NCBI GenBank assembly: GCA_017621705.1
Contig: JAGASR010000037.1
Location: 1 to 64,000 of the forward strand
DNA: 64,000 bases
Reading direction: 5' to 3'
Origin: Clostridia bacterium
Lineage (GTDB): Bacteria > Bacillota > Clostridia > Oscillospirales > UBA644
Part shown: positions 53,737-63,605 of the stretch, piece after piece
Layout of the letters: every line of letters starts with the position of its first letter
Numbering within the stretch: the first letter of the stretch is position 1
Made by a program: the position numbers and the translations under genes
Notes under the pieces: model-generated
Told to the model about the DNA's origin: nothing
Databases searched by the model: none
The model's input: only the letters and a program-made list of their open reading frames with translations

Positions 53737-54294
53737 ATGTTTATTTTTTCAACAAAAGTGACGCGCGGAAAACTTCTCACTCTTGCGCTCGTGTGTGCAT
53801 GCCTTGCGATCGTAATCATCGCATCTGTTCCCGGCGGAGAAGTTGACACGGCAAAAAAGATCTCGCTCAAGGCAAAAACAAACGAGCAACGGCTCGAATA
53901 TCTCGAATCGTTCGGATGGACAGTCGAAAGCGAACCGACGGAAACTTCCGAGATCGTCATTCCGACCCAATTTGATGAAACATACGAAAACTACAATACC
54001 ATGCAGTTATCGCAGGGCTTCGATCTTGTAAGCTATAAAGGAAAGAAAGCGACGAGATATTCGTATACCGTAACAAACTATCCGCAGTCGCAGGAAGATC
54101 CCGTTTATGCAACGCTTATTGTTATTGACGGAAGAATAGTTGCGGGAGATATAGCGTCGACATCTCTCGGCGGATTTATGCATTCGCTCGTTATGCCTAA
54201 AGATACAGTTTCTGAATTTGAAACGGTTCAGGACGAACTGCTGCCTACCGCAACGGAAATTCTCGACGGTGTTATTTTAAATTCGGGTAAATAA
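53737..54294 (+). CDS. DUF4830-domain protein, membrane-anchored
   Basis: A 185-residue protein with one N-terminal membrane helix (residues about 12-30), then a soluble extracytoplasmic domain beginning NEQRLEYLESFGWTVESEP, the DUF4830 signature. A beta-rich end follows. The function of the family is unknown. The start at 53737 is fixed by AAAGGAG 7 bp upstream; in-frame codons further upstream run through spacer DNA and lack a ribosome site. Confidence 0.82.
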   Translation: MFIFSTKVTRGKLLTLALVCACLAIVIIASVPGGEVDTAKKISLKAKTNEQRLEYLESFGWTVESEPTETSEIVIPTQFDETYENYNTMQLSQGFDLVSYKGKKATRYSYTVTNYPQSQEDPVYATLIVIDGRIVAGDIASTSLGGFMHSLVMPKDTVSEFETVQDELLPTATEILDGVILNSGK

Positions 54295-54365
54295 TGCATA
54301 ACGACCGTTATCAGTTCAAAAACTGAAAACGGCCGTCAGCATAACCCAAACACACAACAAACACT

Positions 54366-54475
54366 AAAGGAATAAGTGGTGAAAGCAAAGGGAATCAAAC
54401 CCCAAGAATATGGTAATCGCCGTCAGGCGCTTCCGTATAATTCCAAAAGTGTTGCCATGTATTTCCTTTTTCTGT
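54366..54475. other. Unclassified structured or tRNA-like element
   Basis: An outer stem AAAGGAATA-x2-TGG / CCA-x2-TATTTCCTTT encloses a long imperfect hairpin (54408-54436, CGCC-GTCA-GGCG tip), with a T run at the + end. Read on the minus strand, 54377-54466 is 90 nt, ends in ACCA, has a T-loop-like TTTGATT and acceptor halves GGAAATA/TGCTTTC, but no convincing D-arm or anticodon. It is either a degenerate class II tRNA or a small RNA; I cannot classify it. Confidence 0.35.
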
Positions 54476-54526
54476 ATTATATAACATTTTTTTTGATTTG
54501 TCAAGGGGTAAATTATAATTTTTTAT

Positions 54527-54563
54527 AAAATATGCGGCGGAAATTTTTATTATTCCGCCGCAT
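54527..54563 (-). terminator. Terminator after trxB
   Basis: ATGCGGCGGAA / TTCCGCCGCAT with a ten-base loop, followed on the minus strand by ATTTTAT, five bases after the trxB stop codon. Confidence 0.8.
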
Positions 54564-54567
54564 TACA

Positions 54568-55425
54568 CTATTTCTTGATAAAAATAAGGGCAGATCTTGC
54601 GGCAATAGCACCGTCGGAAACGGCTTTATAGATCTGAAGAGTACCGCCCACGCAATCACCTGCGGCAAAAAGTCCGGGAACGGAAGTCGACAAAGAAGCA
54701 TCGACCGTAATTTTACCGTTATCGATAATCGCCCCGATCTTTCTTGCGATATCCGTACTGCCCGCAACACCGAGAGCAATAAATACGCCTTTAACATCGA
54801 TCTTTTCGCCCGATTCAAAAGCGACGGATGAAACATTTTCCTCTCCGCATATTTCGGTTATCTTATCTTTTACAACGGTAAACGGGCTCATATCTACGAG
54901 CGGTTCCGAGCCGTTAGTCAAAACGGTTACGTTATCGGTGACATTTGCAAGCTCACGAGCTTCTTTGAGCGCATATTCACCTTCGCCGATAACTGCGACA
55001 GCTTTCTTTCTGTAGAAGAATGAGTCGCATACCGCGCAATAGCTCACTCCCCTGCCCTCGAACTCGGAAAGACCTTTTATATTAGGAGTACGGCGGGAAG
55101 TTCCCGTTGCGAGAATAAGCGTTTTTGAAGTAAACGAAGAAGTCGGAGTAACGACAGAGTAATCACCGAGATATTCGACCGAAACGACCTGTTCGCGGAC
55201 TAGGCGAACTCCGAGAGCTTCTGCCTGCTTCTCGCCTATTGCATGAAGTTCAGCACCCGAAACAGGATGGTCGAGACCATAGAAATTCTCTATTTTTTCG
55301 GCTTTTTCAAGCGCGCCCATACCTGCGGAGATAATAAGAGTTTTAAGTCCTGCGCGAGCCGTATAAAGCGCTGCGGAAACACCTGCAGGGCCTGAGCCTA
55401 CGATAATGACATCAAAATCAGCCAT
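54568..55425 (-). CDS. trxB: Thioredoxin reductase-like flavoprotein
   Basis: A 285-residue NAD(P)H/FAD disulfide reductase. The FAD motif is VGSGPAGVSAALYTARAG, the redox pair is in YCAVCD (about residue 130), a nucleotide-binding segment follows, and the C-terminal FAD motif is VPGLFAAGDCVGGTLQIYKAV. The nucleotide loop reads GEGEYALKEA rather than the usual GGGDSAxEEA, an atypical variant that could change cofactor preference. It may reduce thioredoxin or a related small protein. It is the last gene of the leftward block, 22 bp after clpE. Confidence 0.85.
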   Translation of the reverse strand: MADFDVIIVGSGPAGVSAALYTARAGLKTLIISAGMGALEKAEKIENFYGLDHPVSGAELHAIGEKQAEALGVRLVREQVVSVEYLGDYSVVTPTSSFTSKTLILATGTSRRTPNIKGLSEFEGRGVSYCAVCDSFFYRKKAVAVIGEGEYALKEARELANVTDNVTVLTNGSEPLVDMSPFTVVKDKITEICGEENVSSVAFESGEKIDVKGVFIALGVAGSTDIARKIGAIIDNGKITVDASLSTSVPGLFAAGDCVGGTLQIYKAVSDGAIAARSALIFIKK

Positions 55426-55447
55426 GTTAAAACCACTTTCCGATCAA

Positions 55448-57742
55448 TTATTCGACTTCGACTTTAAGTTTTTCTCCATCCGCTGAAACGGTGATCTTCT
55501 TGGGGATCATATCGCTTTCGCACATAACGGAAACAACTTTATCTTCGATTTCTTTCTGGACGATTCTGCGAACATTTCTTGCGCCGTATTCGGAAGAATA
55601 GCTCATATCTGCAAGAACGTTGAGGACAGCATCATCGTAAACAAGTTCGATCTCGCGTTCAACAAGACCGGAGCGAAGTTCTTCGAGTCTGATCTTTACG
55701 ATATCCGCAAAAAGTTCTTTGCCGAGCGGATTGAATGTTATTATTTCGTCAACTCTGTTAAGGAATTCGGGACGTAAAAATTCGCGGAGAGCTTTCTTGG
55801 TCTTTTCTGCGGAAACAACGGAAACAGATTTATTGAAACCTACTTCGCCGCCCCTGATATTGGAGCCTGCGTTGGTAGTCATAACGATAAGCGCGTGTTC
55901 AAAGCTTACCTTGCGTCCGTGAGAATCGGTAAGAATACCGTCATCAAGGATCTGAAGAAGGATATTGAGAACATCGGGATGAGCTTTTTCGATCTCGTCG
56001 AAAAGAATTACGGAATACGGTTTACGTCTGATCTTTTCGGTGAGCTGACCTGCTTCATCGTAACCGACATAGCCCGGAGGAGAACCGATAAGACGTGAAA
56101 CGGCATGTTTTTCCATAAATTCGCTCATATCGAGACGGATAAGGGTCTCGGGAGAGTCGAAAAGCTCGGATGCGAGAACTTTTACGAGTTCTGTTTTACC
56201 GACACCTGTGGGGCCTGAGAAAATAAACGAAACGGGGCGTTTTCTCGGGACAAGGCTGATTCTTCCGCGTTTTACCGCGTTTGCAACTGCTTCAACAGCT
56301 GTATCCTGACCGACGATATGTTTTTTCAGTTCGTTTTCAAGACCGCGGAGTTTAGCATATTCGCCCTCTTTAATCTTGGATGCGGGAATACCCGTCCAGA
56401 GTTCGATAACAGCGGCAAGATCATCAAAAGTTACGGTACATTCCGTGATTTTCTCTGAAAGTTCATCGTAAGCGGCTTTAAGGCGAAGTTCTTCGGAACG
56501 TGCTTCTGCGATAAGCTGATAATCCGCTTCTTCTTTTTCCTCTTTTGCTTCGAGAGCCTCGGCTTCTTTCTTTACGGTATTGAGACGTTCGCCGAGTTTG
56601 AAGAATTCATCGTAAATCGGATTTTTAAGGACAGCGTTTGAGCATGCCTCATCGATAAGGTCGATAGCTTTATCGGGAAGGAATCTGTCGTTTACATATC
56701 TTTCGGACATTTCGACAGCTCTTTCGGCAATGAGCATGGGGATCTTTATATTATGGAATTTTTCATAATAAGCTTTGATGCCTCTTATCATTTCGATAGA
56801 CTCTTCAATAGACGGTTCATTGACCATGACGGGCTGGAAACGTCTTTCGAGAGCGGCATCTTTTTCGATATATTTACGGTATTCTTTGAGAGTTGTGGCA
56901 CCGATAACCTGTATTTCCCCTCTTGAAAGAGCGGGTTTGAGCATATTGGCGGCATTCATTGAGCCTTCGGCATCGCCCGTTCCGACGAGAGAATGTACTT
57001 CGTCGATAACAAGAATTATATTGCCGATTGCTTTTACTTCTTCAATAAGACCTTTCACACGGCTTTCGAACTGACCGCGAAACTGTGTACCGGCAATAAG
57101 AGCGGTAAGGTCGAGAAGATAGATTTGCTTGTTTGCGAGTTTTGCGGGAATTTCTTTATTTGCGATCTTGATAGCTATGCCCTCTGCTATAGCGGTCTTA
57201 CCGACACCGGGTTCACCGATAAGGCAGGGATTATTTTTAGTACGGCGGGAGAGGATCTGAAGAACCCTTTCTACCTCTTTTTCTCGGCCGATGACGTTAT
57301 CGAGCTTGCCTTCTGCGGCAGCCTTTGTGAGATTTTTGCAGAACTGACCGAGGAAACGGGTTTTATGCGGCGTATTTTTCGGTTCTCCGCGTTTTTTGCC
57401 GTCGTGCTTTTCATTATTTTCGGCAGGCTGATTTTCATCCTCGCCGCCCTGAATCTCGTCGAATATTTTATTATCGGGATCAAGGCTGAGAGCGCCGCCG
57501 AGGGAGAAATCACCGTCGGGTGAATCTGCCATCATATTGCTGATCTCTTCGCTCATAGCTTCGAGCTGTTTTTCATCGATACCGAAATTTGTTGCGAGAT
57601 CTTTTGTGGGATCCATACCGAGCTCCCTTGCGCATTTAAGGCAGAGTGCCTGTTTCTTGGGAACTCCGTTTTCCATTTTTGTGATAAAGACCATAGCGAT
57701 GCGCTTATGGCATCTGTCACACATGAGACGTTTTATATCCAT
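55448..57742 (-). CDS. clpE: ClpE-type AAA+ unfoldase with N-terminal zinc finger
   Basis: The 764-residue Clp ATPase feeds proteins to ClpP. It starts with a treble-clef zinc finger C-D-R-C ... C-L-K-C (residues 8-40), as in ClpE rather than ClpC, then an acidic linker. AAA1 has Walker [10 protein letters not shown] and Walker [10 protein letters not shown] middle coiled coil (about 410-450) and AAA2 with GPTGVGKTE follow. The ClpP-docking tripeptide is probably VGF in GGEVGFNKS. The start overlaps the end of pgsA by 26 bp, with AAGGA 7 bp upstream. No CtsR operator is seen, consistent with transcription from upstream genes. Confidence 0.9.
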   Translation of the reverse strand: MDIKRLMCDRCHKRIAMVFITKMENGVPKKQALCLKCARELGMDPTKDLATNFGIDEKQLEAMSEEISNMMADSPDGDFSLGGALSLDPDNKIFDEIQGGEDENQPAENNEKHDGKKRGEPKNTPHKTRFLGQFCKNLTKAAAEGKLDNVIGREKEVERVLQILSRRTKNNPCLIGEPGVGKTAIAEGIAIKIANKEIPAKLANKQIYLLDLTALIAGTQFRGQFESRVKGLIEEVKAIGNIILVIDEVHSLVGTGDAEGSMNAANMLKPALSRGEIQVIGATTLKEYRKYIEKDAALERRFQPVMVNEPSIEESIEMIRGIKAYYEKFHNIKIPMLIAERAVEMSERYVNDRFLPDKAIDLIDEACSNAVLKNPIYDEFFKLGERLNTVKKEAEALEAKEEKEEADYQLIAEARSEELRLKAAYDELSEKITECTVTFDDLAAVIELWTGIPASKIKEGEYAKLRGLENELKKHIVGQDTAVEAVANAVKRGRISLVPRKRPVSFIFSGPTGVGKTELVKVLASELFDSPETLIRLDMSEFMEKHAVSRLIGSPPGYVGYDEAGQLTEKIRRKPYSVILFDEIEKAHPDVLNILLQILDDGILTDSHGRKVSFEHALIVMTTNAGSNIRGGEVGFNKSVSVVSAEKTKKALREFLRPEFLNRVDEIITFNPLGKELFADIVKIRLEELRSGLVEREIELVYDDAVLNVLADMSYSSEYGARNVRRIVQKEIEDKVVSVMCESDMIPKKITVSADGEKLKVEVE

Positions 57743-58304
57743 CTTTTAATCCTTTATTCTTTTTATGTTCGTTGTTTATTGCTACTGCGGCACGCGTATA
57801 GCTGACCGCGGAAATGATCGAGAAGATCATAGTTATTCCTGCAAGAACGGAAACTATGATAACGGAAGTTTTCAGGTCTGCATTCATAAAATCGAGGAAG
57901 AACGATATAACAAACATCGAGAAAAGCAGACATGATGTAAGTTTACCGTACCATTTGGATGCTATGACTGCGTGTGTTTTATGATAAAAAACAGAGCCGC
58001 CTATGAGCATAAAGAGATCTTTTGCGATCATAATACAGAGAAGCCACCAACCGACAGCACCGTCTACACAAAGACAGGTAACCGTCGATAGCTGGAAAAG
58101 CTTATCGGCAATCGGGTCAAGAACCTTGCCGACTCTGGAAACAAGATTGAATTTTCTTGCGATCATACCGTCAAGGACATCGGAAATGCCCGACAGCACG
58201 AGTATTATAAACGCTGCCCAGCGAAGATCGGGCGTAAAATATAAAACACAAAAAGCAGGAACAAGGGCTATCCTTATTATGCTTATTATATTGGGAATCG
58301 TCAC
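57717..58304 (-). CDS. pgsA: CDP-alcohol phosphatidyltransferase (PgsA type)
   Basis: A 195-residue membrane enzyme with the CDP-alcohol phosphotransferase motif D-x2-D-G-x2-A-R-x8-G-x3-D-x3-D visible in SDVLDGMIARKFNLVSRVGKVLDPIADK (residues about 39-67). The N-terminus MTIPNIISIIRI is typical of phosphatidylglycerophosphate synthase. It makes phosphatidylglycerol phosphate from CDP-diacylglycerol and glycerol 3-phosphate. Its 3' end overlaps clpE. Confidence 0.9.
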   Translation of the reverse strand: MTIPNIISIIRIALVPAFCVLYFTPDLRWAAFIILVLSGISDVLDGMIARKFNLVSRVGKVLDPIADKLFQLSTVTCLCVDGAVGWWLLCIMIAKDLFMLIGGSVFYHKTHAVIASKWYGKLTSCLLFSMFVISFFLDFMNADLKTSVIIVSVLAGITMIFSIISAVSYTRAAVAINNEHKKNKGLKDGYKTSHV

Positions 58305-58343
58305 AGCGTGCCCCCTGAAATATTTAAAAATTTTGCGAATGAA

Positions 58344-59102
58344 TTATTTGGTTTCCGATTCGACGCCGAGAAGACTCGTTATCGGATTTATATTCTGAAA
58401 TTGCTCGTAAAGGATCGTTCCCTCTACGATATTCTGTTTTTCTTCATAAGTCATATCTTTGAGAAGATACTGCGATGTAAGACCGATTACGGAAACAGTA
58501 ACGAAAACGATAAGAATACCGTTAAGAGCGCCGAAAACAAAGCCGCCGAGAGTATCGAGCTGTCTTACGATGGGAAGATTTATTATAAGGTCGGAAAGCC
58601 ACCAAAGGACTGCAACACCGATAGCGCAGACGATAAAAATGATAAGGAATGCGGCAATACGGCTTATTACTGCAGAAACGGGAGAGACCATAAAGTCTAT
58701 TATAGCAGCCTTTGCCTGCTCTATACCCTGCTCTTTGATAGAAAAATAACGGCCTGCGGTTTCATCGATATTGATATTGAGAAGATTTGTTATATTGACA
58801 AAAAAGTCGGGACGGTTATTGAAAAGAGAGTCAAGATCGAGAGCCGAAATCGATGCATTTATATTTTCCGAAGTCGGAGAAAGCTGGTTTACGAGCCACT
58901 GGCGCATCGGATTGTGAATGTAGTTTTTATCAAGATACGTTCCGAGATTTTCTGAGAGAAAGAATGCGGCAACAAGGGAAATTATCTTTCCGAAAAAGCC
59001 GATAACGGAGCGTACCAGACCTTTTCTGCAACCGAGGACGATGCATATAAGCAAAATCGCAACGATCAGTAGATCCAAACCTGTACTTAAAGCAATATTC
59101 AA
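58344..59102 (-). CDS. CvpA-family membrane protein
   Basis: A 252-residue protein with four predicted helices: two near the N-terminus (LIVAILLICIVLGCRKGLVRSVIGFFGKIISLVAAFFLSE), the CvpA signature, and two in the second half around LGGFVFGALNGILIVFV. The loop between the pairs is long (residues 60-130). CvpA proteins are linked to colicin V production and envelope stress, but the molecular role is unknown. It is part of the leftward housekeeping block. Confidence 0.85.
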   Translation of the reverse strand: MNIALSTGLDLLIVAILLICIVLGCRKGLVRSVIGFFGKIISLVAAFFLSENLGTYLDKNYIHNPMRQWLVNQLSPTSENINASISALDLDSLFNNRPDFFVNITNLLNINIDETAGRYFSIKEQGIEQAKAAIIDFMVSPVSAVISRIAAFLIIFIVCAIGVAVLWWLSDLIINLPIVRQLDTLGGFVFGALNGILIVFVTVSVIGLTSQYLLKDMTYEEKQNIVEGTILYEQFQNINPITSLLGVESETK

Positions 59103-59153
59103 AGTAAAAGCCCCTTTCCTTAATGGCTGTGTGTTGTGGTTTTGTGTTATTTT

Positions 59154-60302
59154 TTATTTAACTATATCGGATATTGAAAGTATATAAGCTTTTTCTGCGC
59201 CGTAAAGAACGCATTTATGTTTTCCGACAACAATTCCTGTCATACCCTCGGGTATTTCTTTTTCGAAAACGACCGTACCCGTACGGTCAAAAGACTGAAG
59301 TTTGTTACCGGTAAGAACAAATATCGTATCGGCAAAAGCGCTTACCGAACGGACGTTTTCAACGATAGTCTCAAACTGTTTATTTCCCGTTATATCGGTA
59401 ACATAAATGGAAAAATGATCGTTCTGCGTATGAAGATCATATGCAAAAACAGTATATTTATCGCTTTGATAGAATTTATACGGTGTACGTGCGCCGTAGG
59501 AATATATGGTATTGCATCCGCCGCTTCTGAAAGAAACAAGGCCTGTTTCGGAAAGAATTTCTACGGAACCGTCATTTTTTTCGGCAACAGCAAGCGGAAA
59601 TACATTTCTCGAAGTAATTCGCGAACGTTCCTCACCTGCGGAATAGTTTACGGTATAAACGACAGTATCGATATTTTCGAGATTCTGTGCGACAGAAACG
59701 ACGCTGACAGAATGTGTTCCCGTAAAATATACATCCACAAGATAATCATCTGCGGAATACCACATAAAACGTTCTTCAAAAGAAGTGTTGAATACGGTAA
59801 GCTGACCTTTATATCCGTGCTTTTCGGTGATAACGGCAATTCTGCCCGAATCATCGATATCCGCATTGATTATAACATCGGAAAATTCTTTTTCGAAAAG
59901 GAGGTCGAAACTGTTGTAAACACAGAGTTTTTTGCCGCCGCGGTCATAGCAGAGTATATATTCTTCGGAAACGCGCATTACGGGATTGCGAAAACTTGTA
60001 GAATGAACGGAAAACTTGACATTGTCACGGCTGTAAACGGAAACAGACGAATCCTCCAGAACCGCAAGACCGTCCTTGAACGGAGCAAAGACCGGGATAC
60101 TTCCCGAGGAATAAGTCAAGGTATCATTCGCTGTTGCAGATGTCTGAGTAAGCGCCGTTTTTGCACTGAAGCCGAAACGTCGAATATTATCTATGGAAAG
60201 ATACGAAGTGTTCATCAGGATGAAGACAACAACGTATGCAATTATGGTAACGAGAAGAAGTCTTTTTATGAGATAAAGCTGTTTGAGCTTTTTCGCATTC
60301 AT
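59154..60302 (-). CDS. DUF5711-family protein, membrane-anchored beta-propeller-like
   Basis: A 382-residue protein with one N-terminal membrane helix (residues about 13-31) and an extracytoplasmic domain of repeated beta strands with a propeller-like rhythm (LAVLEDSSVSVYSRDNVKF, YILCYDRGGKKLCVYNSFDLLFEK, IFVLTGNKLQSFDRTGTVVFEK). It fits the DUF5711 family, whose function is unknown. It lies between truA and cvpA. Confidence 0.75.
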   Translation of the reverse strand: MNAKKLKQLYLIKRLLLVTIIAYVVVFILMNTSYLSIDNIRRFGFSAKTALTQTSATANDTLTYSSGSIPVFAPFKDGLAVLEDSSVSVYSRDNVKFSVHSTSFRNPVMRVSEEYILCYDRGGKKLCVYNSFDLLFEKEFSDVIINADIDDSGRIAVITEKHGYKGQLTVFNTSFEERFMWYSADDYLVDVYFTGTHSVSVVSVAQNLENIDTVVYTVNYSAGEERSRITSRNVFPLAVAEKNDGSVEILSETGLVSFRSGGCNTIYSYGARTPYKFYQSDKYTVFAYDLHTQNDHFSIYVTDITGNKQFETIVENVRSVSAFADTIFVLTGNKLQSFDRTGTVVFEKEIPEGMTGIVVGKHKCVLYGAEKAYILSISDIVK

Positions 60303-60312
60303 ATTGAAGATA

Positions 60313-61071
60313 TCAGAACCTATCGTATCTCACCTCACAAAGATAAAGTCCGTCGGGCGGCGCGGTATGACCTGCCGAAGACCTGTCTGTATTTTCGATA
60401 ATCAAAGGAACAGCATTCGGAGCAATCTTTCCCGAATTGATATCGAGAAGAGTGCCGACCATTATGCGAACCATATTATATAAAAAGCCGTCAGCACAGA
60501 CCGTAAAAACATACTCACCAGTGCCGACAGAATAAAAATCGGCATCGTAAACTGTTCGGACGGTATCTGTGATCTTACTTCCCGACGCCATAAAAGAACG
60601 AAAATCATGCTTTCCGATAAAATCTCGGCATGCATTTTTCAGAAGACTTTCGTCGATATCATGCGGAAAATGAAGATAAAGTCCGTTTTTAAACGGATCA
60701 CGTGTGGGTGATGTATAAATACGGTATTCGTATTTTTTTGAAACAACAGAATATCTCGCATGAAAATCGTCGCTGACATAGCGGCAATCCGTCACCGAAA
60801 TATCCGGCGGAAGATTTGCGTTAAGTGCACGGATGACAACGGCTTCGGGCAGTTTTTTTTCGGCTGAAAAAGAAACACAGTAGCCTGTCGAATGGACACC
60901 GGAATCTGTCCTTGAACAGCCTGCCAGTTTTTCTACGGAACCGAAAACAGTCAAAACAGCCCTTTTCAGTTCGCCGCCGACAGTTCGTTTTTCGCCGTCC
61001 GCAGTTGTCTGAACCTGGTATCCGCAGAAATTTCTGCCGTCATAACGCAAAGTCAAAAGATAATTAGTCAT
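60313..61071 (-). CDS. truA: tRNA pseudouridine(38-40) synthase
   Basis: The 252-residue TruA modifies the anticodon stem-loop of many tRNAs. It shows the N-terminal YDGRNFCGYQVQ, the catalytic Asp in CSRTDSGVHSTGY and the C-terminal GFLYNMVRIMVGTLLDINSGK. Its place directly after ecfA1-ecfA2-ecfT is the conserved Firmicutes arrangement. The start is 3 bp from the ecfT stop. Confidence 0.95.
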   Translation of the reverse strand: MTNYLLTLRYDGRNFCGYQVQTTADGEKRTVGGELKRAVLTVFGSVEKLAGCSRTDSGVHSTGYCVSFSAEKKLPEAVVIRALNANLPPDISVTDCRYVSDDFHARYSVVSKKYEYRIYTSPTRDPFKNGLYLHFPHDIDESLLKNACRDFIGKHDFRSFMASGSKITDTVRTVYDADFYSVGTGEYVFTVCADGFLYNMVRIMVGTLLDINSGKIAPNAVPLIIENTDRSSAGHTAPPDGLYLCEVRYDRF

Positions 61072-61074
61072 ATA

Positions 61075-61890
61075 TCAAAAACCGAAGAATCGAACATAGT
61101 TCAGAAGAACTGCGATTGCGATCATGCAAATAACTACGATCAGCGCAATCACGTCTCTGCCCGACATCGAGTAACTGACAAGATGAGTTCTGCCCTCGGA
61201 AGAACCCGTATAGCAACGGCATTCCATAGCGGTTGCAAGTTCGTCCGCACGGCGGAAAGCAGAGATAAAAAGAGGAATAAGAATGGGCGCCAGCGCTTTT
61301 GCGCGCTTAATAAGTCCGCCCGTTTCGAAATCCGCGCCTCTTGCTTTCTGCGCATTCATGATCTTATCCGTTTCTTCGAGAAGAGTAGGAATAAAGCGGA
61401 GCGCGATCGTCATCATCATGGAAAATTCATGAACGGGGACTTTGATCTTGCTTAACGGAGAAAGAAGACGCTCAAGACCGTTTGTCAAAACAATCGGAGA
61501 GGTCGTATACGTTAACATTGAAGTCGCAATAACGAGCATAAAAATACGAAGAATCATAAATATCGCATTTTTTATACCGTCCGCAGTTATCTTGAATATC
61601 CAGAATTCGACCAGCGGTTCGCCAGTAGAATAAAAAACATTCAGAAGGGCGGTAAAAATAAGGATAAACAAAAGCGGTTTAAGTCCGCGAAGATACATTT
61701 TAAGGGGTATCTTTGTCAACGAAACAAAAACAAGGGTCGCAGCGATCGCAAAAGCGTAGCCGACAGCGGTCTGAACGACAAAAAGAAACGCAATATAGAG
61801 CGCCGCAAGGATGATCTTTACTCTCGGGTCGAGCTTATGGATAACGGAGTTACCGGGAAAAAACTGACCGAGCGTTATATCTTTTATCAT
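61075..61890 (-). CDS. ecfT: Energy-coupling factor transporter membrane subunit EcfT
   Basis: A 271-residue polytopic protein that couples the ECF ATPases to substrate-specific S components for vitamin or metal uptake. The N-terminal LGQFFPGNSVIHKLDPRVKI is the EcfT signature and a coupling motif Ala-Arg-Gly appears in AQKARGADF. The start at 61890 overlaps the ecfA2 stop (ATGA) with GGGAGG upstream. No S-component gene is present here, so it probably serves several S proteins encoded elsewhere. Confidence 0.93.
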   Translation of the reverse strand: MIKDITLGQFFPGNSVIHKLDPRVKIILAALYIAFLFVVQTAVGYAFAIAATLVFVSLTKIPLKMYLRGLKPLLFILIFTALLNVFYSTGEPLVEFWIFKITADGIKNAIFMILRIFMLVIATSMLTYTTSPIVLTNGLERLLSPLSKIKVPVHEFSMMMTIALRFIPTLLEETDKIMNAQKARGADFETGGLIKRAKALAPILIPLFISAFRRADELATAMECRCYTGSSEGRTHLVSYSMSGRDVIALIVVICMIAIAVLLNYVRFFGF

Positions 61891-62750
61891 CTTTCGCCAC
61901 CTCCCATAAGTTTCATTACGGCATCGCACGCCTGCTTGGGAGTGTATATCGATGTGGGAACATCAAAACCTTTTTCTTTGAGGGAAAGGAAAATACGTGT
62001 GACCTGCGGAACGTTAAGCCCCATTGCGCAAAGTTCTGCCGAACGCTCAAAGACTTCGTTTACGGGAGCAAACATCTCAACTCTGGAGTCTTTCATAACA
62101 AGAACTTTGCTGCAGACACGGGAAATATCTTCCATATTATGAGAAACAAGAATGACCGTCGATTTCTTTTCAACACGGTAGTCCGCAATTTTATTTAATA
62201 TTTCATCTCTGCCTCTCGGATCGAGACCTGCGGTGGGCTCGTCGAGGATAAGGACTTTCGGATCCATAGCCATTATGCCTGCAATGGCAACACGTCTTTT
62301 CTGACCGCCCGAAAGTTCGAACGGAGATGCTGTGCGGACGGAATCGTCAAGTCCGACAAAGCGAAGCGATTCTGCAACGCGTTTTTCGATCTCATTCTGA
62401 GTAAGACCCATATTTTTCGGGCCGAACGCGATATCTTTTTCGACTGTTTCCTCAAAAAGCTGGTATTCGGGATACTGAAAAACGAGACCGACATTAAATC
62501 TTAATGCGTTTCTCGAAAAACCTTTCGCCCAGCAGTCTTCACCGTCATAGTAAAGAGTTCCCGATGAAGGGCGAAGGATACCGTTGAGATGCTGAATAAG
62601 CGTACTTTTACCGGAGCCTGTTCTGCCTATAACTCCGATAAACTCGTTTTCGTGTATCTCAAGGTTTATATTGTCAATGGCGACTTTTTCAAACGGAGTT
62701 CCGACTCCGTAAACATGGCTGAGATTTTCAGCTTTCAAAATAGGATTCAT
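61887..62750 (-). CDS. ecfA2: Energy-coupling factor ATPase EcfA2
   Basis: A 287-residue ATPase: Walker A GRTGSGKST, Q-loop GLVFQYPEYQLFEE, signature LSGGQKRRVAIAG, Walker B VLILDEPTAGLDP. The FQYPEYQLFE form is typical of EcfA2. It forms the asymmetric ATPase pair with EcfA1, whose gene ends immediately upstream. Confidence 0.94.
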   Translation of the reverse strand: MNPILKAENLSHVYGVGTPFEKVAIDNINLEIHENEFIGVIGRTGSGKSTLIQHLNGILRPSSGTLYYDGEDCWAKGFSRNALRFNVGLVFQYPEYQLFEETVEKDIAFGPKNMGLTQNEIEKRVAESLRFVGLDDSVRTASPFELSGGQKRRVAIAGIMAMDPKVLILDEPTAGLDPRGRDEILNKIADYRVEKKSTVILVSHNMEDISRVCSKVLVMKDSRVEMFAPVNEVFERSAELCAMGLNVPQVTRIFLSLKEKGFDVPTSIYTPKQACDAVMKLMGGGER

Positions 62751-63593
62751 TTATGTCGCATTCTTTCGTGTCAAAATATCTGAAAGGACGGAAATACACT
62801 CGTCTTCAGTAAGGACTGCAAGGGGGACTTTCACGCCGTATCTTCGCAGTAAAAACATAAGAGAAGTGCTCTGCGGGACATCAAGGCCGACAGAAGTCAG
62901 AAGTCCTGCATTCTGGAAAACATAGTGCGGAGTTCCGTCGATAAGGATCTCTCCCTCATCGATAACTACAACTCTTTTTGCCTGCGCCGCTTCGTCCATA
63001 TAGTGAGTGATGAGAACGACCGTTACCCCCTGCTCGTTGAGCTTTTTGACGGTTTTTATAACGTCTTCCCTGCCCTGAGGGTCGAGCATTGCGGTGGGTT
63101 CGTCAAGAACGATTATTCTCGGATTCATCGCAATTACGCCTGCGATGGCAATACGCTGTTTCTGACCGCCCGAAAGCTGGGTCGTTGAATGTTTTTTGAA
63201 TTTGAGCATTCCGACGGTTTCGAGAGCTTCGTCAACACGGCGGATCATTTCGTTCTGTTCAACTCCGAGATTTTCAAGAGCGAAAGCGACGTCTTCTTCA
63301 ACAACAGTCGCAATTATCTGGTTATCGGGATTCTGAAAAACCATACCGACGGTTCTGCGGATCTGCGCGAGATTGTTATCATCGGAAGTATCAAGACCTG
63401 CGACGGTAACCTTACCCTCGGATGGGGTCAGAATAGCGTTTAAATGTTTTGCAAAAGTGGATTTACCGCTACCGTTATGACCGAGAATTGCGACAAAGTC
63501 GCCCTCTTCGATCTCAAGAGAGAGATTTTTGATTATATCTTTACCTTCGGAATAGCGGAAAGTAATATTTTCAGCAGTTATTATAGCGCTCAC
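62751..63593 (-). CDS. ecfA1: Energy-coupling factor ATPase EcfA1
   Basis: A 280-residue ATPase: Walker A GHNGSGKST, Q-loop GMVFQNPDNQIIATVVEED (the EcfA1 form), signature LSGGQKQRIAIAG, Walker B IIVLDEPTAMLDP. It directly abuts ecfA2 and together with EcfT builds the energising module of group II ECF transporters. Confidence 0.94.
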   Translation of the reverse strand: MSAIITAENITFRYSEGKDIIKNLSLEIEEGDFVAILGHNGSGKSTFAKHLNAILTPSEGKVTVAGLDTSDDNNLAQIRRTVGMVFQNPDNQIIATVVEEDVAFALENLGVEQNEMIRRVDEALETVGMLKFKKHSTTQLSGGQKQRIAIAGVIAMNPRIIVLDEPTAMLDPQGREDVIKTVKKLNEQGVTVVLITHYMDEAAQAKRVVVIDEGEILIDGTPHYVFQNAGLLTSVGLDVPQSTSLMFLLRRYGVKVPLAVLTEDECISVLSDILTRKNAT

Positions 63594-63605
63594 TTTTACT
63601 CCGTA

